This document shows, piece by piece, positions 44,075 to 53,222 of a stretch of 64,000 bases of DNA. The stretch is taken from NCBI RefSeq assembly GCF_003545695.1, contig NZ_QUZZ01000007.1, forward strand, positions 62,001 to 126,000, read 5' to 3'. The notes beneath the pieces were generated by a model. It was not told where the DNA came from and searched no databases. It was given only the letters and a program-made list of their open reading frames with translations. The position numbers were made by a program, and so were the translations under genes. Positions within the stretch are counted from its first letter, which is position 1; each line of letters opens with the position of its first letter. This DNA is from Taibaiella helva (lineage in GTDB: Bacteria; Bacteroidota; Bacteroidia; Chitinophagales; Chitinophagaceae).

Positions 44075-45238
44075 ATGCATCCGATCTCGAAAGCCATACG
44101 GATACAAGCCGCGCGCAGCGCGCAAATGGAGCATTCCGTACCCCTTTACCTGACCAGCAGCTTCTGCTTCGATTCGGCTGAAGAGATGAGGGCCACCTTC
44201 GCCGATGAACGCGAAGCCAATATCTACAGCCGTTTCGTTAATCCCAATGTAACCGAATTCACGGATAAGATCGCTGCTCTGGAAGGCGCAGAAGCAGCCT
44301 ATGCCACGGCATCCGGCATGAGCGCGATCTCGTCCACTTTCCTGGCCTTGCTGAAGCAAGGCGATCATCTGCTCAGCTGCAATGCAATTTTTGGCAGCAC
44401 GCATACCGTATTAAGCAAATACCTCCCTAAATATGGTATCAGCTATTCTTATTTTGCAGCAGATGCGCCGGAGGCCTGGGAACAGGCCATACGCCCCGAG
44501 ACCAGGATGATCTATGTGGAAACACCGACCAACCCCGGCCTGGACATTCTCGATCTTGAACTGCTGGGCCGGCTGGCCCGCAAGCATAACCTGCTGCTGG
44601 TGGTCGACAATTGCTTTGCCACGCCCGTAGCACAGCTGCCGATACAATATGGCGCCGACCTCGTGATCCATTCCGGAACAAAATGGCTGGACGGGCAGGG
44701 TAGGGTGCTGGCCGGTGTAGTGGCCGGCAAAAAGGCGCTGATCCAGGAGATCTATCTCTTCTGCCGCAGCATGGGCCCATCGCTGTCGCCATTCAATGCC
44801 TGGATATTGAGCAAAAGCCTGGAAACGCTTGATGTGCGTATGGAACGACATGCATCCAATGCGCTTTTCCTGGCGCAGCAGCTCGAGGGACACCCGGCCT
44901 TAAGCAGCCTCAGGTATCCTTTTCTGCCCAGCCATCCGCAACATGCGGTCGCACAGCGACAAATGAAAAATGGTGGCGGTATTGTCTGCTTCGAGCTGAA
45001 AGGCGGACTGGATGCCGGCCGGCAGTTCCTCGACCGTTTGCAGATGCTGTCGCTGACGGCCAACCTGGGCGATACCCGCAGCATTGCTTCACATCCGGCC
45101 AGTACGACACATGCCAGATTAAGTGAGGCAGAACGTCTGGCGGTCAATATTACGCCCGGCCTGATCCGTATCTCCGTAGGCCTGGAGCACCGCGACGATA
45201 TTCTTGCCGATATCCTGCAGGCACTGCCGGTATCCTGA
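44075..45238 (+). CDS. metZ: O-acyl-homoserine sulfhydrylase (Cys/Met PLP family)
   Basis: A 387-residue PLP enzyme of the cystathionine-gamma-synthase fold. The PLP lysine is Lys203 in HSGTKWLDGQGRVLAG, a motif characteristic of the MetZ subgroup; Asp178 (VVDNCFATP), YSRFVNPNVTEFTDKIAALEGAE and the C-terminal TTHARLSEAERLAVNITPGLIRISVGLEH are also typical. It converts O-acetyl- or O-succinylhomoserine plus sulfide to homocysteine. With the neighbouring metX it gives direct sulfhydrylation for methionine synthesis. Confidence 0.93.
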   Translation: MHPISKAIRIQAARSAQMEHSVPLYLTSSFCFDSAEEMRATFADEREANIYSRFVNPNVTEFTDKIAALEGAEAAYATASGMSAISSTFLALLKQGDHLLSCNAIFGSTHTVLSKYLPKYGISYSYFAADAPEAWEQAIRPETRMIYVETPTNPGLDILDLELLGRLARKHNLLLVVDNCFATPVAQLPIQYGADLVIHSGTKWLDGQGRVLAGVVAGKKALIQEIYLFCRSMGPSLSPFNAWILSKSLETLDVRMERHASNALFLAQQLEGHPALSSLRYPFLPSHPQHAVAQRQMKNGGGIVCFELKGGLDAGRQFLDRLQMLSLTANLGDTRSIASHPASTTHARLSEAERLAVNITPGLIRISVGLEHRDDILADILQALPVS

Positions 45239-45240
45239 AA

Positions 45241-45285
45241 AAAGAGCAGCCGCAACATCAAAGGTGCTGCGGCTGCTCTTTTATA
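45241..45285 (+). terminator. Terminator between metZ and the small minus-strand gene
   Basis: A 14-bp perfect stem AAAGAGCAGCCGCA / TGCGGCTGCTCTTT with a 13-base loop. A and T tracts on both sides make it usable in both directions for the two convergent genes. Confidence 0.9.
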
Positions 45286-45294
45286 TAGATCAGG

Positions 45295-45471
45295 CTAGTT
45301 GAATTGAAGGTTTTCTTCGCGGAGCAGTTCGGTGAGGTGCTCATTTAGCGAGAGCAGCTCCAGCATTTTCTGGTATTCTTCCAGGTTCTTAAGATAAAAC
45401 TCAGGGTTGTCGAGAAGCTGTTTGATCTGGTTCATTTCTACGGGATCCTTGTGTTGGGCTTGGAGCGTCAT
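45295..45471 (-). CDS. Small helical protein, 58 residues
   Basis: ATG at 45471 and TAG at 45295 define a 58-residue frame rich in Leu, Glu, Gln and Asn (middle part NPEFYLKNLEEYQKMLELL). It reads like one or two amphipathic helices with no cysteines or signal peptide. Coding is supported by natural codon use, a position framed by a bidirectional terminator downstream, and a normal intergenic gap upstream (147 bases to the divergent GNAT gene). No family recognised. It could be an adaptor or a toxin-antitoxin type small protein, without evidence for either. Confidence 0.65.
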   Translation of the reverse strand: MTLQAQHKDPVEMNQIKQLLDNPEFYLKNLEEYQKMLELLSLNEHLTELLREENLQFN

Positions 45472-45618
45472 GGTATTCGTCGTTTGATGGTTAAAAGTAG
45501 CGCAAAACTTTCATAAAAAATTAATAGTGCCGGCCCGTGGAAATAAAATCAGGGTTTACCCTTACTAATAGAGCCGGGGCAGGCCTACCTTTTTGCACAA
45601 CCTTCATAACTTTGTATC

Positions 45619-46155
45619 ATGGTCATTACAGAAAGCAGCAGGCTGCGCCTGGAGCAGTTTACAGTTGCCGATAGCAGTTTTATCATTGCGCTCCTCAACA
45701 GCGAAGGCTGGCTGGCTTATATCGGCGACCGCAATGTGCGGACAGAGGAGCAGGCCTGCGCTTACCTGGAGCAGGGGCCGATCCAAAGCTATAGCCGGCA
45801 CGGTTTCGGGCTCAGTAAGGTTGTGCTGAAAGCGTCGGAGACACCGGTGGGGATGTGCGGGCTGGTCAGGCGCGATTTCCTGGCGCATGCTGATCTTGGC
45901 TTTGCTTTTTTGCCGGCGCATATGGGACAAGGATATGCCTTCGAGATCGCAGCCAGAACGTTGGAGCAAAGCTTTGCCACAGGGACACACGATGTCATAC
46001 TGGCCATTACCCTGCCGAACAATACTGCCTGTATCCGCTTATTGCTGAAGCTGGGCTTCAAGCGGGATGGCACTGTTGTTTATCCTGGCACCGAAGAGGC
46101 GCTGGAACTGTACCGGCTTACCCATGACGATTTTTACGGGCAGATGCGATCTTAA
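45619..46155 (+). CDS. GNAT-family N-acetyltransferase (RimJ/RimL type)
   Basis: A 178-residue acetyltransferase. It has the RimJ/RimL-like layout: TESSRLRLEQFTVADSSFIIALLNSEGWLAYIGDRNVRT, strand VGMCGLVRRD, LGFAFLPAHMGQGYAFEIAAR (the acetyl-CoA pyrophosphate-binding loop) and NTACIRLLLKLGFKRDG. Acceptor could be a ribosomal protein N-terminus or a small amine. TAACTTTG, a fit to the -7 box, ends only four bases before the ATG, which suggests a leaderless or near-leaderless transcript. Confidence 0.9.
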   Translation: MVITESSRLRLEQFTVADSSFIIALLNSEGWLAYIGDRNVRTEEQACAYLEQGPIQSYSRHGFGLSKVVLKASETPVGMCGLVRRDFLAHADLGFAFLPAHMGQGYAFEIAARTLEQSFATGTHDVILAITLPNNTACIRLLLKLGFKRDGTVVYPGTEEALELYRLTHDDFYGQMRS

Positions 46156-46355
46156 TCGTACCGGCCCGGGACCTGCCTTCATCGGGAAGCTCAGGGATAC
46201 AATCACGGTAGGTATGCCGGTTTTTAATCCCGATCACTTCCTTTTTCTTTTATTAATACTTACCTTGTAGACAGATCAAACAAGCTGGCGTCACCGGCTT
46301 AACCTGTAAACCCGGCTGGTTCGCTCCGAGGAACCGGTCTTTATACTGTCGCTAC

Positions 46356-48602
46356 ATGAAACGGCTGCTGGTCTTTTTGCTCCTGTTGTCGAACGCTGCC
46401 ATGGTACGGGCGCTCCAGGTCGCTATTGTTACCGCTTTGCCTTACCAGATGGATGTACGCTGGCAAAGCGCTGCCGCCGGGGCAGGGTATAGCGCAGCTA
46501 TCGTTCCCGTCAATACCCTGGACAATATTGCTTCATTGAATGGGGTAGATGTGCTGGTCGTCAGCAATGCCCTGGGCGCCTTAAGCCCGGTTCAGATCAA
46601 TACGCTACGCAGTTTCCTGCAGAGCGGCCGGTCGGTGTACCTGCAGGGAGAATACCTGCCTGCTCAGCCTGGCAATGTGGCTTTTGCCCAACTGGTCAAC
46701 GGATTGGGCGGCAGCTTCACCTGGGGCAGCACGTTGAACAATAACCTGAGCCCTGCTGTAGCCGGAACATTAGCGACCACAAACCTTGCCGTAAGCACAC
46801 TGCCTTATTTCTGGTACGGCTGTACGGCAGTCTCCGCCTGTAATTGCACAGCTTTCCTGTCGTCGGGCGGCCAGGCACTGGGATGGCAATTCCGGATGCC
46901 TGGTACGGGCAGGCTGATCCTCACCAGCGACCAGGATTGGGTACTGGCTGCCAATGTATATCCTGCGTCAGAACGCCTGATGAAGAACATTCTCACGCAT
47001 CTTGCCGATACCGGCACCGGCAGCCAGTTCCTTCCGGCAAGCGCTGTTGTTACTGTGGTGCCGGGAGATACTGTTTGCGCCGGCTTGCCGGTAACGTTCA
47101 CGGCGACACCGCTGAATGCCGGCGTCAATCCCGCGTTCCAGTGGAAGAAGAATGGGATAAGCCTGGCTGCAGGCAGCAACACCTATACAACAACCGGCCT
47201 GGTTGATGGCGATGTGCTCTGCTGCGTGGTCACGCCTGCAAATGGCTGTCCTGCTGGCATTGTCACCAGCAACAGCATTATCATGACTGTACGTCCCCGG
47301 AAGGCAGACACGATCACTTTGCCGGTATGCAGCGGGCAGCTGCCCTACAGCTGGCATGGGATCTCCTTAGCTGCAGGGGGTATGGCGGTTGCAGCTTTCA
47401 CCTGCCCGTCGGTGCTCACCAGCTGCGATAGTACAACGACGCTGAACCTCCTGGTACACGATCCCGATACTGTGCACCAGGCGCTTTCGCTTTGTCCGGG
47501 GCAATTGCCTTATACCTGGAACGGGATACAGGTACCAGCAGGGGGAATGGCAGCAGCTATCTATACAATGGTGTCTGCAGCTACCGGCTGCGACAGCACG
47601 ACCATACTGGATATCGCTGCTCCTCTGTATACCAGTGTCCTGGACACGGCGGTCTGCGCAGGAACCATGCCGTTTTCCTTTGGTGACCAGGTCTGCAGTA
47701 ATGGAGGGAATTACGTCCATACCTTTACCAGCAGCTTCGGCTGCGATAGTGTAGTGACGCTTCTGCTCCATGTTTCGGCGGCGCCTGTTGTTGCCGAGCA
47801 GCATATTGTTTCCTGCGGACCGTTGGACTTCGATGGCCGGCATTATGAGCAGAGCGCTGTGCTGCGCGATACCTTGCATACCTCAGGGAACTGCGACAGC
47901 CTGTACCATATCGTGTATCTTGATCTCGGCAGTCCGGTAAGCGATACGGTAAACGCTGCTATTTGCCGGGGAGACGTATATTGGTTTGCAGAAGCGCCTT
48001 ACCAGGATCCCGGTTTCTATCAGCATACTTATCAAACGACCGCAGGCTGTGATTCGCTGGTCGTGCTGGACCTTTCGGTATTGGAGCTGCCGGGTATCCG
48101 GATTCAACGCGCTGCGCCTGCGGATGCGCTGTGCGTCGGCGATTCGGTCCGGCTTGAAGCTACAGGCGGCAGGCATTACGAATGGTTTTCAGGAACGGCT
48201 TCATTAGGCAGCGGCAGCAGTATGGCGGTATTCCTGGCGGCGGGCGACAATATCGTCCGTGTAAAAGGAGAAGACCAGTTCTCCTGCAGCAATACCGATG
48301 AGCTCCCTTTAGCTGCTCATGCCTGCTGCAGTTTGCAGATGCCTAATGCTTTCAGCCCGAACGGCGACGGCCGCAACGATCAATTTGGACCTATATCCAA
48401 AGCCAGGCCCGACCTGTATACCCTGCGTATCTTTAACCGCTGGGGGCGTGTCTTGTTTACCGCCGCTACGATCGATGTCTGCTGGGATGGTACGGTCAAC
48501 GGAACTCCTGCTGACGCGGGTACTTATTACTATCGCATTGAGGGCCGTTGCCCCGGTAATATTCCCATCCGGGAGCAGGGCAACTTCACGTTGATCCGCT
48601 GA
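46356..48602 (+). CDS. T9SS-secreted protein with gliding-motility (CHU_C) C-terminal domain
   Basis: A 748-residue secreted protein. It has a signal peptide (LLVFLLLLSNAAMVRA), an N-terminal domain of about 200 residues resembling a DUF4350/GATase-like fold (VDVLVVSNALGALSPVQINTLRSFLQSGRSVYLQGEYLP), an Ig/PKD-like section, and several cysteine-containing repeats (GQLPYSWHGISLAAGGMAVAAF, GQLPYTWNGIQVPAGGMAAA, each ending near CDSTTxL). The last ~90 residues are the type B T9SS signal: MPNAFSPNGDGRNDQFGP, LRIFNRWGRVLF, CWDGTVNGTPADAGTYYYRI. It is exported by the type IX system; function of the repeats is likely adhesive. Confidence 0.9.
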   Translation: MKRLLVFLLLLSNAAMVRALQVAIVTALPYQMDVRWQSAAAGAGYSAAIVPVNTLDNIASLNGVDVLVVSNALGALSPVQINTLRSFLQSGRSVYLQGEYLPAQPGNVAFAQLVNGLGGSFTWGSTLNNNLSPAVAGTLATTNLAVSTLPYFWYGCTAVSACNCTAFLSSGGQALGWQFRMPGTGRLILTSDQDWVLAANVYPASERLMKNILTHLADTGTGSQFLPASAVVTVVPGDTVCAGLPVTFTATPLNAGVNPAFQWKKNGISLAAGSNTYTTTGLVDGDVLCCVVTPANGCPAGIVTSNSIIMTVRPRKADTITLPVCSGQLPYSWHGISLAAGGMAVAAFTCPSVLTSCDSTTTLNLLVHDPDTVHQALSLCPGQLPYTWNGIQVPAGGMAAAIYTMVSAATGCDSTTILDIAAPLYTSVLDTAVCAGTMPFSFGDQVCSNGGNYVHTFTSSFGCDSVVTLLLHVSAAPVVAEQHIVSCGPLDFDGRHYEQSAVLRDTLHTSGNCDSLYHIVYLDLGSPVSDTVNAAICRGDVYWFAEAPYQDPGFYQHTYQTTAGCDSLVVLDLSVLELPGIRIQRAAPADALCVGDSVRLEATGGRHYEWFSGTASLGSGSSMAVFLAAGDNIVRVKGEDQFSCSNTDELPLAAHACCSLQMPNAFSPNGDGRNDQFGPISKARPDLYTLRIFNRWGRVLFTAATIDVCWDGTVNGTPADAGTYYYRIEGRCPGNIPIREQGNFTLIR

Positions 48603-48708
48603 GACATACATTCAACCCGGTGGACCAGTTATTTTCCTGTATCGATGGCCCGAAGCGGAGGGCAACAATAGGGAAGCCCGTTTGTTATTGTCCCAAAACA
48701 TAACTGTT

Positions 48709-48990
48709 ATGAAAGCAATATGGAACGGTGTTGTACTGGCCGAGAGCGACAATACTATTGTGATCGAGAACAATCATTATTTCCCACCGTCATCGGTCGA
48801 TATGCATTTGCTGGAGCACTCGGCCACGCATACTACCTGCCCCTGGAAGGGAGAAGCCTCCTATTATTCCGTGGTTGCCGGCGGCGAAAAGAATAAGGAT
48901 GCGGCCTGGTATTATCCCGAGCCCAAGCCCGCTGCAGCGGAAATCAAAGATTATATTGCCTTCTGGAAAGGCGTGGAGGTGGTCAGCTAG
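48709..48990 (+). CDS. DUF427-family protein
   Basis: A 93-residue protein from ATG 48709 (MKAIWNGVVLAESDNTIVIENNHYFP). The DUF427 marks are seen: a leading beta section, YFPPSSVDMHLL, TTCPWKGEASYYSV, and AAWYYPEPKPAAAEIKDYIAFW. The fold is a small beta barrel; the conserved cysteine and tryptophan suggest ligand binding, but no activity is established. It is followed by an alcohol dehydrogenase gene 121 bases downstream. Confidence 0.9.
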   Translation: MKAIWNGVVLAESDNTIVIENNHYFPPSSVDMHLLEHSATHTTCPWKGEASYYSVVAGGEKNKDAAWYYPEPKPAAAEIKDYIAFWKGVEVVS

Positions 48991-49111
48991 CGTTATTCTT
49001 GTGTTAAGCGCATAGTGCTTGTTGATTTAGATCATGGGTACCGGCGGTGCTTGTCTTTCGGATACGATTTTGGGCTTAATATTGTAATATCATTTCAAAT
49101 ATCCAACAACA

Positions 49112-50152
49112 ATGATAGCAACTAAAGGTTATGCTGCCCAGTCTGCCGGAGCGCCGCTCGGGTCCTGGAATTTCGACCGCCGTGAAGTGGGTGAGCACGA
49201 TGTGCTGTTCGATATCCTGTATTGCGGTGTATGCCACTCCGATCTGCACCAGGTGCGGAATGAGTGGGGTAATTCTATTTTCCCTATGGTGCCGGGTCAT
49301 GAGATCGTAGGCCGGGTAAAGCAGGTAGGTTCGGCTGTGAAGCGCTTCAAAGCAGGAGACCTGGCCGGCGTAGGCTGCCTGGTAGATTCCTGCCGTACTT
49401 GCGAGAACTGTAAAGAAGGGCTGGAGCAATACTGCCTGAACGGGAACACCGGGACTTACAATAGTATCGGACGCGACGGCGCCCCGACCTATGGCGGTTA
49501 CTCCAACCAGATCGTAACGCACGAAGATTTTGTATTGCATGTCTCCGATAAGCTGCCCCCGGAGGCTGTAGCGCCGCTGCTCTGCGCCGGCATTACCACC
49601 TACTCCCCGCTGCGCCACTGGGGTATCCGCGAAGGACACAAAGTAGCGATCCTGGGTCTGGGTGGCCTGGGGCATATGGGTGTTAAGTTCGCGTCGTCCT
49701 TCGGCGCTGAGGTAACTGTACTCAGCACTTCGCCTTCAAAGGAGGAAAACGCCCGCCAGCTGGGCGCGCATAAATTTACGGTGACCTCCGACCCGGAACA
49801 GCTGAAAGCCGTTACCGGCTATTTCGATTTCATTCTTGATACGGTTTCCGCCGAACATGATTACAGCATGTACCTGTCCCTGCTGAAGACCAATGGTGTG
49901 CACATTTGTGTGGGCGCCCCGCCGACTCCGGCCCAGATACACGCGTTCAAGCTCATAGGCGGCCGTAAGAGCCTGGCCGGCTCCCTGATCGGCGGTATTC
50001 CCGAAACCCAGGAAATGCTGGACTACTGCGCCGAGCATAATATTGTGTCCGATGTAGAAGTGATCGATATCAAAGACATCGATACGGCATATGAACGGAT
50101 GCTGAAAGGCGATGTGCGGTACCGCTTTGTGATCGATATGGCGACGCTATAA
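49112..50152 (+). CDS. Zinc-dependent alcohol dehydrogenase (YahK/CAD type)
   Basis: A 346-residue medium-chain dehydrogenase. Catalytic zinc ligands include Cys41 (GVCHSD) and His63 (GHE); the structural zinc uses Cys94, Cys97, Cys100 and Cys108 (CRTCENCKEGLEQYC). The Rossmann part has LGLGGLGHMGVKFASS at about 176-191 with STSPSKEENARQLGA, which fits NADP-preferring aldehyde reductases. It probably reduces aldehydes to alcohols. It stands alone and ends before a strong hairpin. Confidence 0.93.
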   Translation: MIATKGYAAQSAGAPLGSWNFDRREVGEHDVLFDILYCGVCHSDLHQVRNEWGNSIFPMVPGHEIVGRVKQVGSAVKRFKAGDLAGVGCLVDSCRTCENCKEGLEQYCLNGNTGTYNSIGRDGAPTYGGYSNQIVTHEDFVLHVSDKLPPEAVAPLLCAGITTYSPLRHWGIREGHKVAILGLGGLGHMGVKFASSFGAEVTVLSTSPSKEENARQLGAHKFTVTSDPEQLKAVTGYFDFILDTVSAEHDYSMYLSLLKTNGVHICVGAPPTPAQIHAFKLIGGRKSLAGSLIGGIPETQEMLDYCAEHNIVSDVEVIDIKDIDTAYERMLKGDVRYRFVIDMATL

Positions 50153-50177
50153 GAAGCTACCTGTAAAAGAAAGAGGC

Positions 50178-50212
50178 CCGGGCCGCTCCACAGATGGAGC
50201 GGCCCGGTTGTT
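50178..50212 (+). terminator. Terminator-like hairpin after the alcohol dehydrogenase
   Basis: A 13-bp perfect GC-rich stem CCGGGCCGCTCCA / TGGAGCGGCCCGG with a CAGA loop. The following T tract is weak (TTGTTGG), but the stem strength supports termination. Confidence 0.75.
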
Positions 50213-50297
50213 GGGGCCATTGACGACGGCCGGCGCAATATGCGGGACATTTATTTCGTTACTTTGCGCGCCTAACCTTAATTTACTGTTCTTCACC

Positions 50298-52697
50298 ATG
50301 AACAAGACGATCCTGCTGCTGTGTATGCTTTGCTGTTTTTGCGCGATGAATAGTCATGCGCAGCAGGCGTCCGTATCCATCCGGCTGAGCGATGGCAGGC
50401 AAGTGGTCCCTTTTGCCGCGATCACCGTCGTCAGCCAGGCCGATACGCAGTACCACCGCGCTGCGATTGCCGATACCGCCGGGGTGGGGTATTTCGACCT
50501 GGATACGCCCGGCCTGTACCAGGTGCAGGTTACAGCGCTCAACTACAAACCATTGAGCAAGGGTATTCTGGCCGGGAAAGGTATGACCACGTTCAACCTG
50601 CTCCTGGAAGCCACGGGCAATGCTATAGAAGAGGTAACCATCAAAGCCGTGAAAGCGCCGCTGATGCGGCAGGAAGAAGATAAGACAATTGTCGATCCTT
50701 CAAGCCTGGCCGAAGCCAGCACCAGCGGATATGAAGTGCTGGAGAAAACACCGGGCATTTTTATAGACCAGGACGGGAACATCTACCTGGGCAGCATTAC
50801 GCCAGCAACGGTATACATCAACGGAAGGGAAATGAAGATGAGCCGCAGCGATATCGCCACCATGCTGAAAAGCCTGCCGCCCAATGCCATCGATAAGATC
50901 GAGATTCTACGTACACCTTCAGCAAAGTACGATGCATCGGGCGCCGGCGGGGTTGTGAATGTGGTGCTGAAGAAGGGCGTGAAGATCGGTTTTTCCGGGA
51001 GCTTTAATGCAGGCTTTCAGCAGGGAAAGTACGGCAACCAGTTTGGCGGTATCAATGTGGCCAACAGCAATGGTGCGACTTCGACTTATATCAACCTGAA
51101 TTATACCCGCAGCAACGGTTACGACCTGCTTCATACGCAAAGGCATATTGGCGGCGATTCCTTGCTCAGCCAGGAATCGGTCACTACCTCGCCGGGCAAT
51201 GCTTATTTCCTGGGTTATGGTATCAGCCATGAAATGAACGACCGGTGGAACATCGGGTATGACGGGCGGCTCAGCTATACGGATCTTTCGGGACGGACTA
51301 ATAATACCAACAGCTTCAGTCTTGGCGATGGTACAGCACCGCTGGGGCAGAGTGTAGCGCACCTGGAAAATAACAACGGCAGCTTTTTTATCAACCAGGA
51401 TGTGAATACGACCTATAAGATCGATAGTGCGGGATCACAGTGGACTGCCGGCTTGTCTTATGTCTATTCTTCCAACAGCACGGACCAGGTCTTCAGCAGC
51501 CGGCTGCCTTTGCCTTATGGTGGCGATGGTACGGTAAGCGGGAAGCAGCATTTTCTTTCCCTGCAAACCGACCTGTCTTATAAGCTGCCTTACGGCATGA
51601 GCATGGAAGCCGGTCTGAAAGCCAGCTACCTGAATTTTGACAACGATGCTGCTTACTATCTTTCTTACGGTGGTGTCCGCGTACCGGACGATGGCCGGAC
51701 CAGCAATTACCGTTACCGGGAGAATATTAATGCGGTCTACCTGCAGGCGTCAAAGGCGCTGAACGGAATTGTGCTCAAGGCCGGCGTCCGTATGGAGAAC
51801 ACCAATATGGACGGTCTGCAACGCATACCCGGCGATACTTCGTTCACGATCCGCCGTACCGATTTCTTTCCCTATGTTTACCTGAGCAAAAAGCTGATGA
51901 CGATCGCGCACTTTGAAATAAGGGCTTACCTGGTGTACCGGCGTACAATCAGCCGGCCGACTTATGAGCAGCTGAATCCTTTCCCACGCTATGTCGACCA
52001 GTTCCTGTCAGAGGTGGGCAACCCGACGCTGAAGCCGCAGTTCACCAATAATTACGAGTTTAACATCAGCGCGGAGGAGCATCCGCTGCTGGCCCTGGGC
52101 TACAATGATACCCGCGACATGTTTACCAATGTCTACTACCAGGGTGATGGCAGCAACAAAGCGGAAGCTTTCCGTACTTATGATAATATCGGTCGTAACA
52201 GGGAGTTCTACCTGCGCGGCTTCGGTGCGATACCGCCGGGCGGCGTCTACTTTTTCGTGCTGGGCGGCCAGTACAATTACAATATCTATGAAGGCTTTTA
52301 CGAAGGCAGGCCCTTGTCGTTCCGGCGGCCCAGCTGGCTGTTCTTTACCTATCACCAGCTGAAGCTGGACAAGAATTCCCAGATCACGCTGAACGGTTTC
52401 CTGCGTCTGAAGGGACCGTTGCAGTTCTATGAGCTCAGCACTTTCGGCTCGCTGAACCTCAGCATTAACCGTAGATTTTTCAAACAAAAGCTGACCGTTA
52501 CCTTAAGCGCCAGCGATCTCTTCTTTACCAACAACAACGAATTCACGATCACGCAGGGAACCGTAGATGCCAGCGGCTATCGCGAGACCGACTCCCGGCG
52601 TTTCGGCATCAACCTTCGCTACAATTTCGGCTTCCGGAAGAAAGAGGAAGGACGGGATATCTTCAACCTGCATAATGATGCGGAAACGCATCCCTGA
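50298..52697 (+). CDS. TonB-dependent-receptor-like outer-membrane barrel (OMP_b-brl_3 type)
   Basis: A 799-residue outer-membrane protein. ATG 50298 gives a signal peptide (ILLLCMLCCFCAMNSHAQ). Residues about 25-120 are a carboxypeptidase-regulatory-like beta sandwich (FDLDTPGLYQVQVTALNYKPL). A plug follows (YEVLEKTPGIFIDQDGNIYLG, VYINGREMKMSRSDIATMLKSLPPNAIDKIEILRTPSAKYDASGAGGVVNVVLKK), then a large barrel ending in RFGINLRYNFGFRKKEE. The family imports or anchors unknown ligands. There is no SusD partner, so it is not a classical polysaccharide utilisation pair. Confidence 0.9.
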   Translation: MNKTILLLCMLCCFCAMNSHAQQASVSIRLSDGRQVVPFAAITVVSQADTQYHRAAIADTAGVGYFDLDTPGLYQVQVTALNYKPLSKGILAGKGMTTFNLLLEATGNAIEEVTIKAVKAPLMRQEEDKTIVDPSSLAEASTSGYEVLEKTPGIFIDQDGNIYLGSITPATVYINGREMKMSRSDIATMLKSLPPNAIDKIEILRTPSAKYDASGAGGVVNVVLKKGVKIGFSGSFNAGFQQGKYGNQFGGINVANSNGATSTYINLNYTRSNGYDLLHTQRHIGGDSLLSQESVTTSPGNAYFLGYGISHEMNDRWNIGYDGRLSYTDLSGRTNNTNSFSLGDGTAPLGQSVAHLENNNGSFFINQDVNTTYKIDSAGSQWTAGLSYVYSSNSTDQVFSSRLPLPYGGDGTVSGKQHFLSLQTDLSYKLPYGMSMEAGLKASYLNFDNDAAYYLSYGGVRVPDDGRTSNYRYRENINAVYLQASKALNGIVLKAGVRMENTNMDGLQRIPGDTSFTIRRTDFFPYVYLSKKLMTIAHFEIRAYLVYRRTISRPTYEQLNPFPRYVDQFLSEVGNPTLKPQFTNNYEFNISAEEHPLLALGYNDTRDMFTNVYYQGDGSNKAEAFRTYDNIGRNREFYLRGFGAIPPGGVYFFVLGGQYNYNIYEGFYEGRPLSFRRPSWLFFTYHQLKLDKNSQITLNGFLRLKGPLQFYELSTFGSLNLSINRRFFKQKLTVTLSASDLFFTNNNEFTITQGTVDASGYRETDSRRFGINLRYNFGFRKKEEGRDIFNLHNDAETHP

Positions 52698-52758
52698 TGC
52701 CCCTTGGGCTACGGTAGATATGAGGAGGCCGGTTAGTCGCTACAAATTGAAGGCCGGA

Positions 52759-53154
52759 TTAATTGTGTGTATGTTTACGAAACGGAATGACCAGGTACAG
52801 GAAAAGTACTCTTGAAAACCGCATCAGCCAGGGTTGCAATACCAATACCATAATAGTAGACACCGCGATATAATAGTAAATGCTGTTGTCTTTGAAAGAT
52901 AGACCGACAACAGGCCAATACCAGAGCAGGTTGAAAAAATAGATCACGAAAATAAAAACGAAATTCATTCCCTGTCCATAATTATGCTCAACCTTTATTT
53001 TCTGCCTGCAGACAGGACAATAATCCACAGTATGCAGGCAATGTTTTAGAGGCAGAATATGCTTGTTTACAAAAATATTGCCTTTCCTGCATTGGGGGCA
53101 TTTTTCATTGAGCAGGCTTGGCAGCAGCCGCGGGGGCGCGGAAACTTGCGACAT
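52759..53154 (-). CDS. DUF983 membrane protein with two CxxC pairs
   Basis: A 131-residue protein. ATG 53154 is preferred because TACTTTTG, a -7 box, ends 16 bases before it; a longer start at 53271 would overlap the regulator gene. The N-terminal half carries KCPQCRKGNIF and YCPVCRQKIKVEHNYGQGMNF, a zinc-ribbon-like DUF983 core, followed by two membrane helices (about 65-85 and 93-115). Function of DUF983 is unknown. An Fnr-like box is centred about 41 bases before the predicted transcription start, a position typical of activators. Confidence 0.85.
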   Translation of the reverse strand: MSQVSAPPRLLPSLLNEKCPQCRKGNIFVNKHILPLKHCLHTVDYCPVCRQKIKVEHNYGQGMNFVFIFVIYFFNLLWYWPVVGLSFKDNSIYYYIAVSTIMVLVLQPWLMRFSRVLFLYLVIPFRKHTHN

Positions 53155-53169
53155 GGAATCAATTTTGGA

Positions 53170-53177
53170 CAAAAGTA
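53170..53177 (-). promoter_or_regulatory. -7 box of the DUF983 gene
   Basis: TACTTTTG on the minus strand matches TAnnTTTG. The nearest TTG upstream is at 16 bases, shorter than usual, consistent with dependence on an activator. Confidence 0.55.
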
Positions 53178-53194
53178 CTTCGCGGATAAAATGC

Positions 53195-53216
53195 AAAAAT
53201 TGATCCTTATCACTTT
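53195..53216. promoter_or_regulatory. Fnr-like box, copy 1 (before DUF983)
   Basis: Contains TTGATCCTTATCAC (53200-53213), one base off the Fnr consensus TTGAT-N4-ATCAA; it can also be read as a Crp-type GTGA-N6-TCAA dyad. The whole 22-base segment is repeated exactly at 53954-53975. It lies inside the 3' end of no gene, 46 bases upstream of the DUF983 start. Confidence 0.7.
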
Positions 53217-53222
53217 CTGCTG

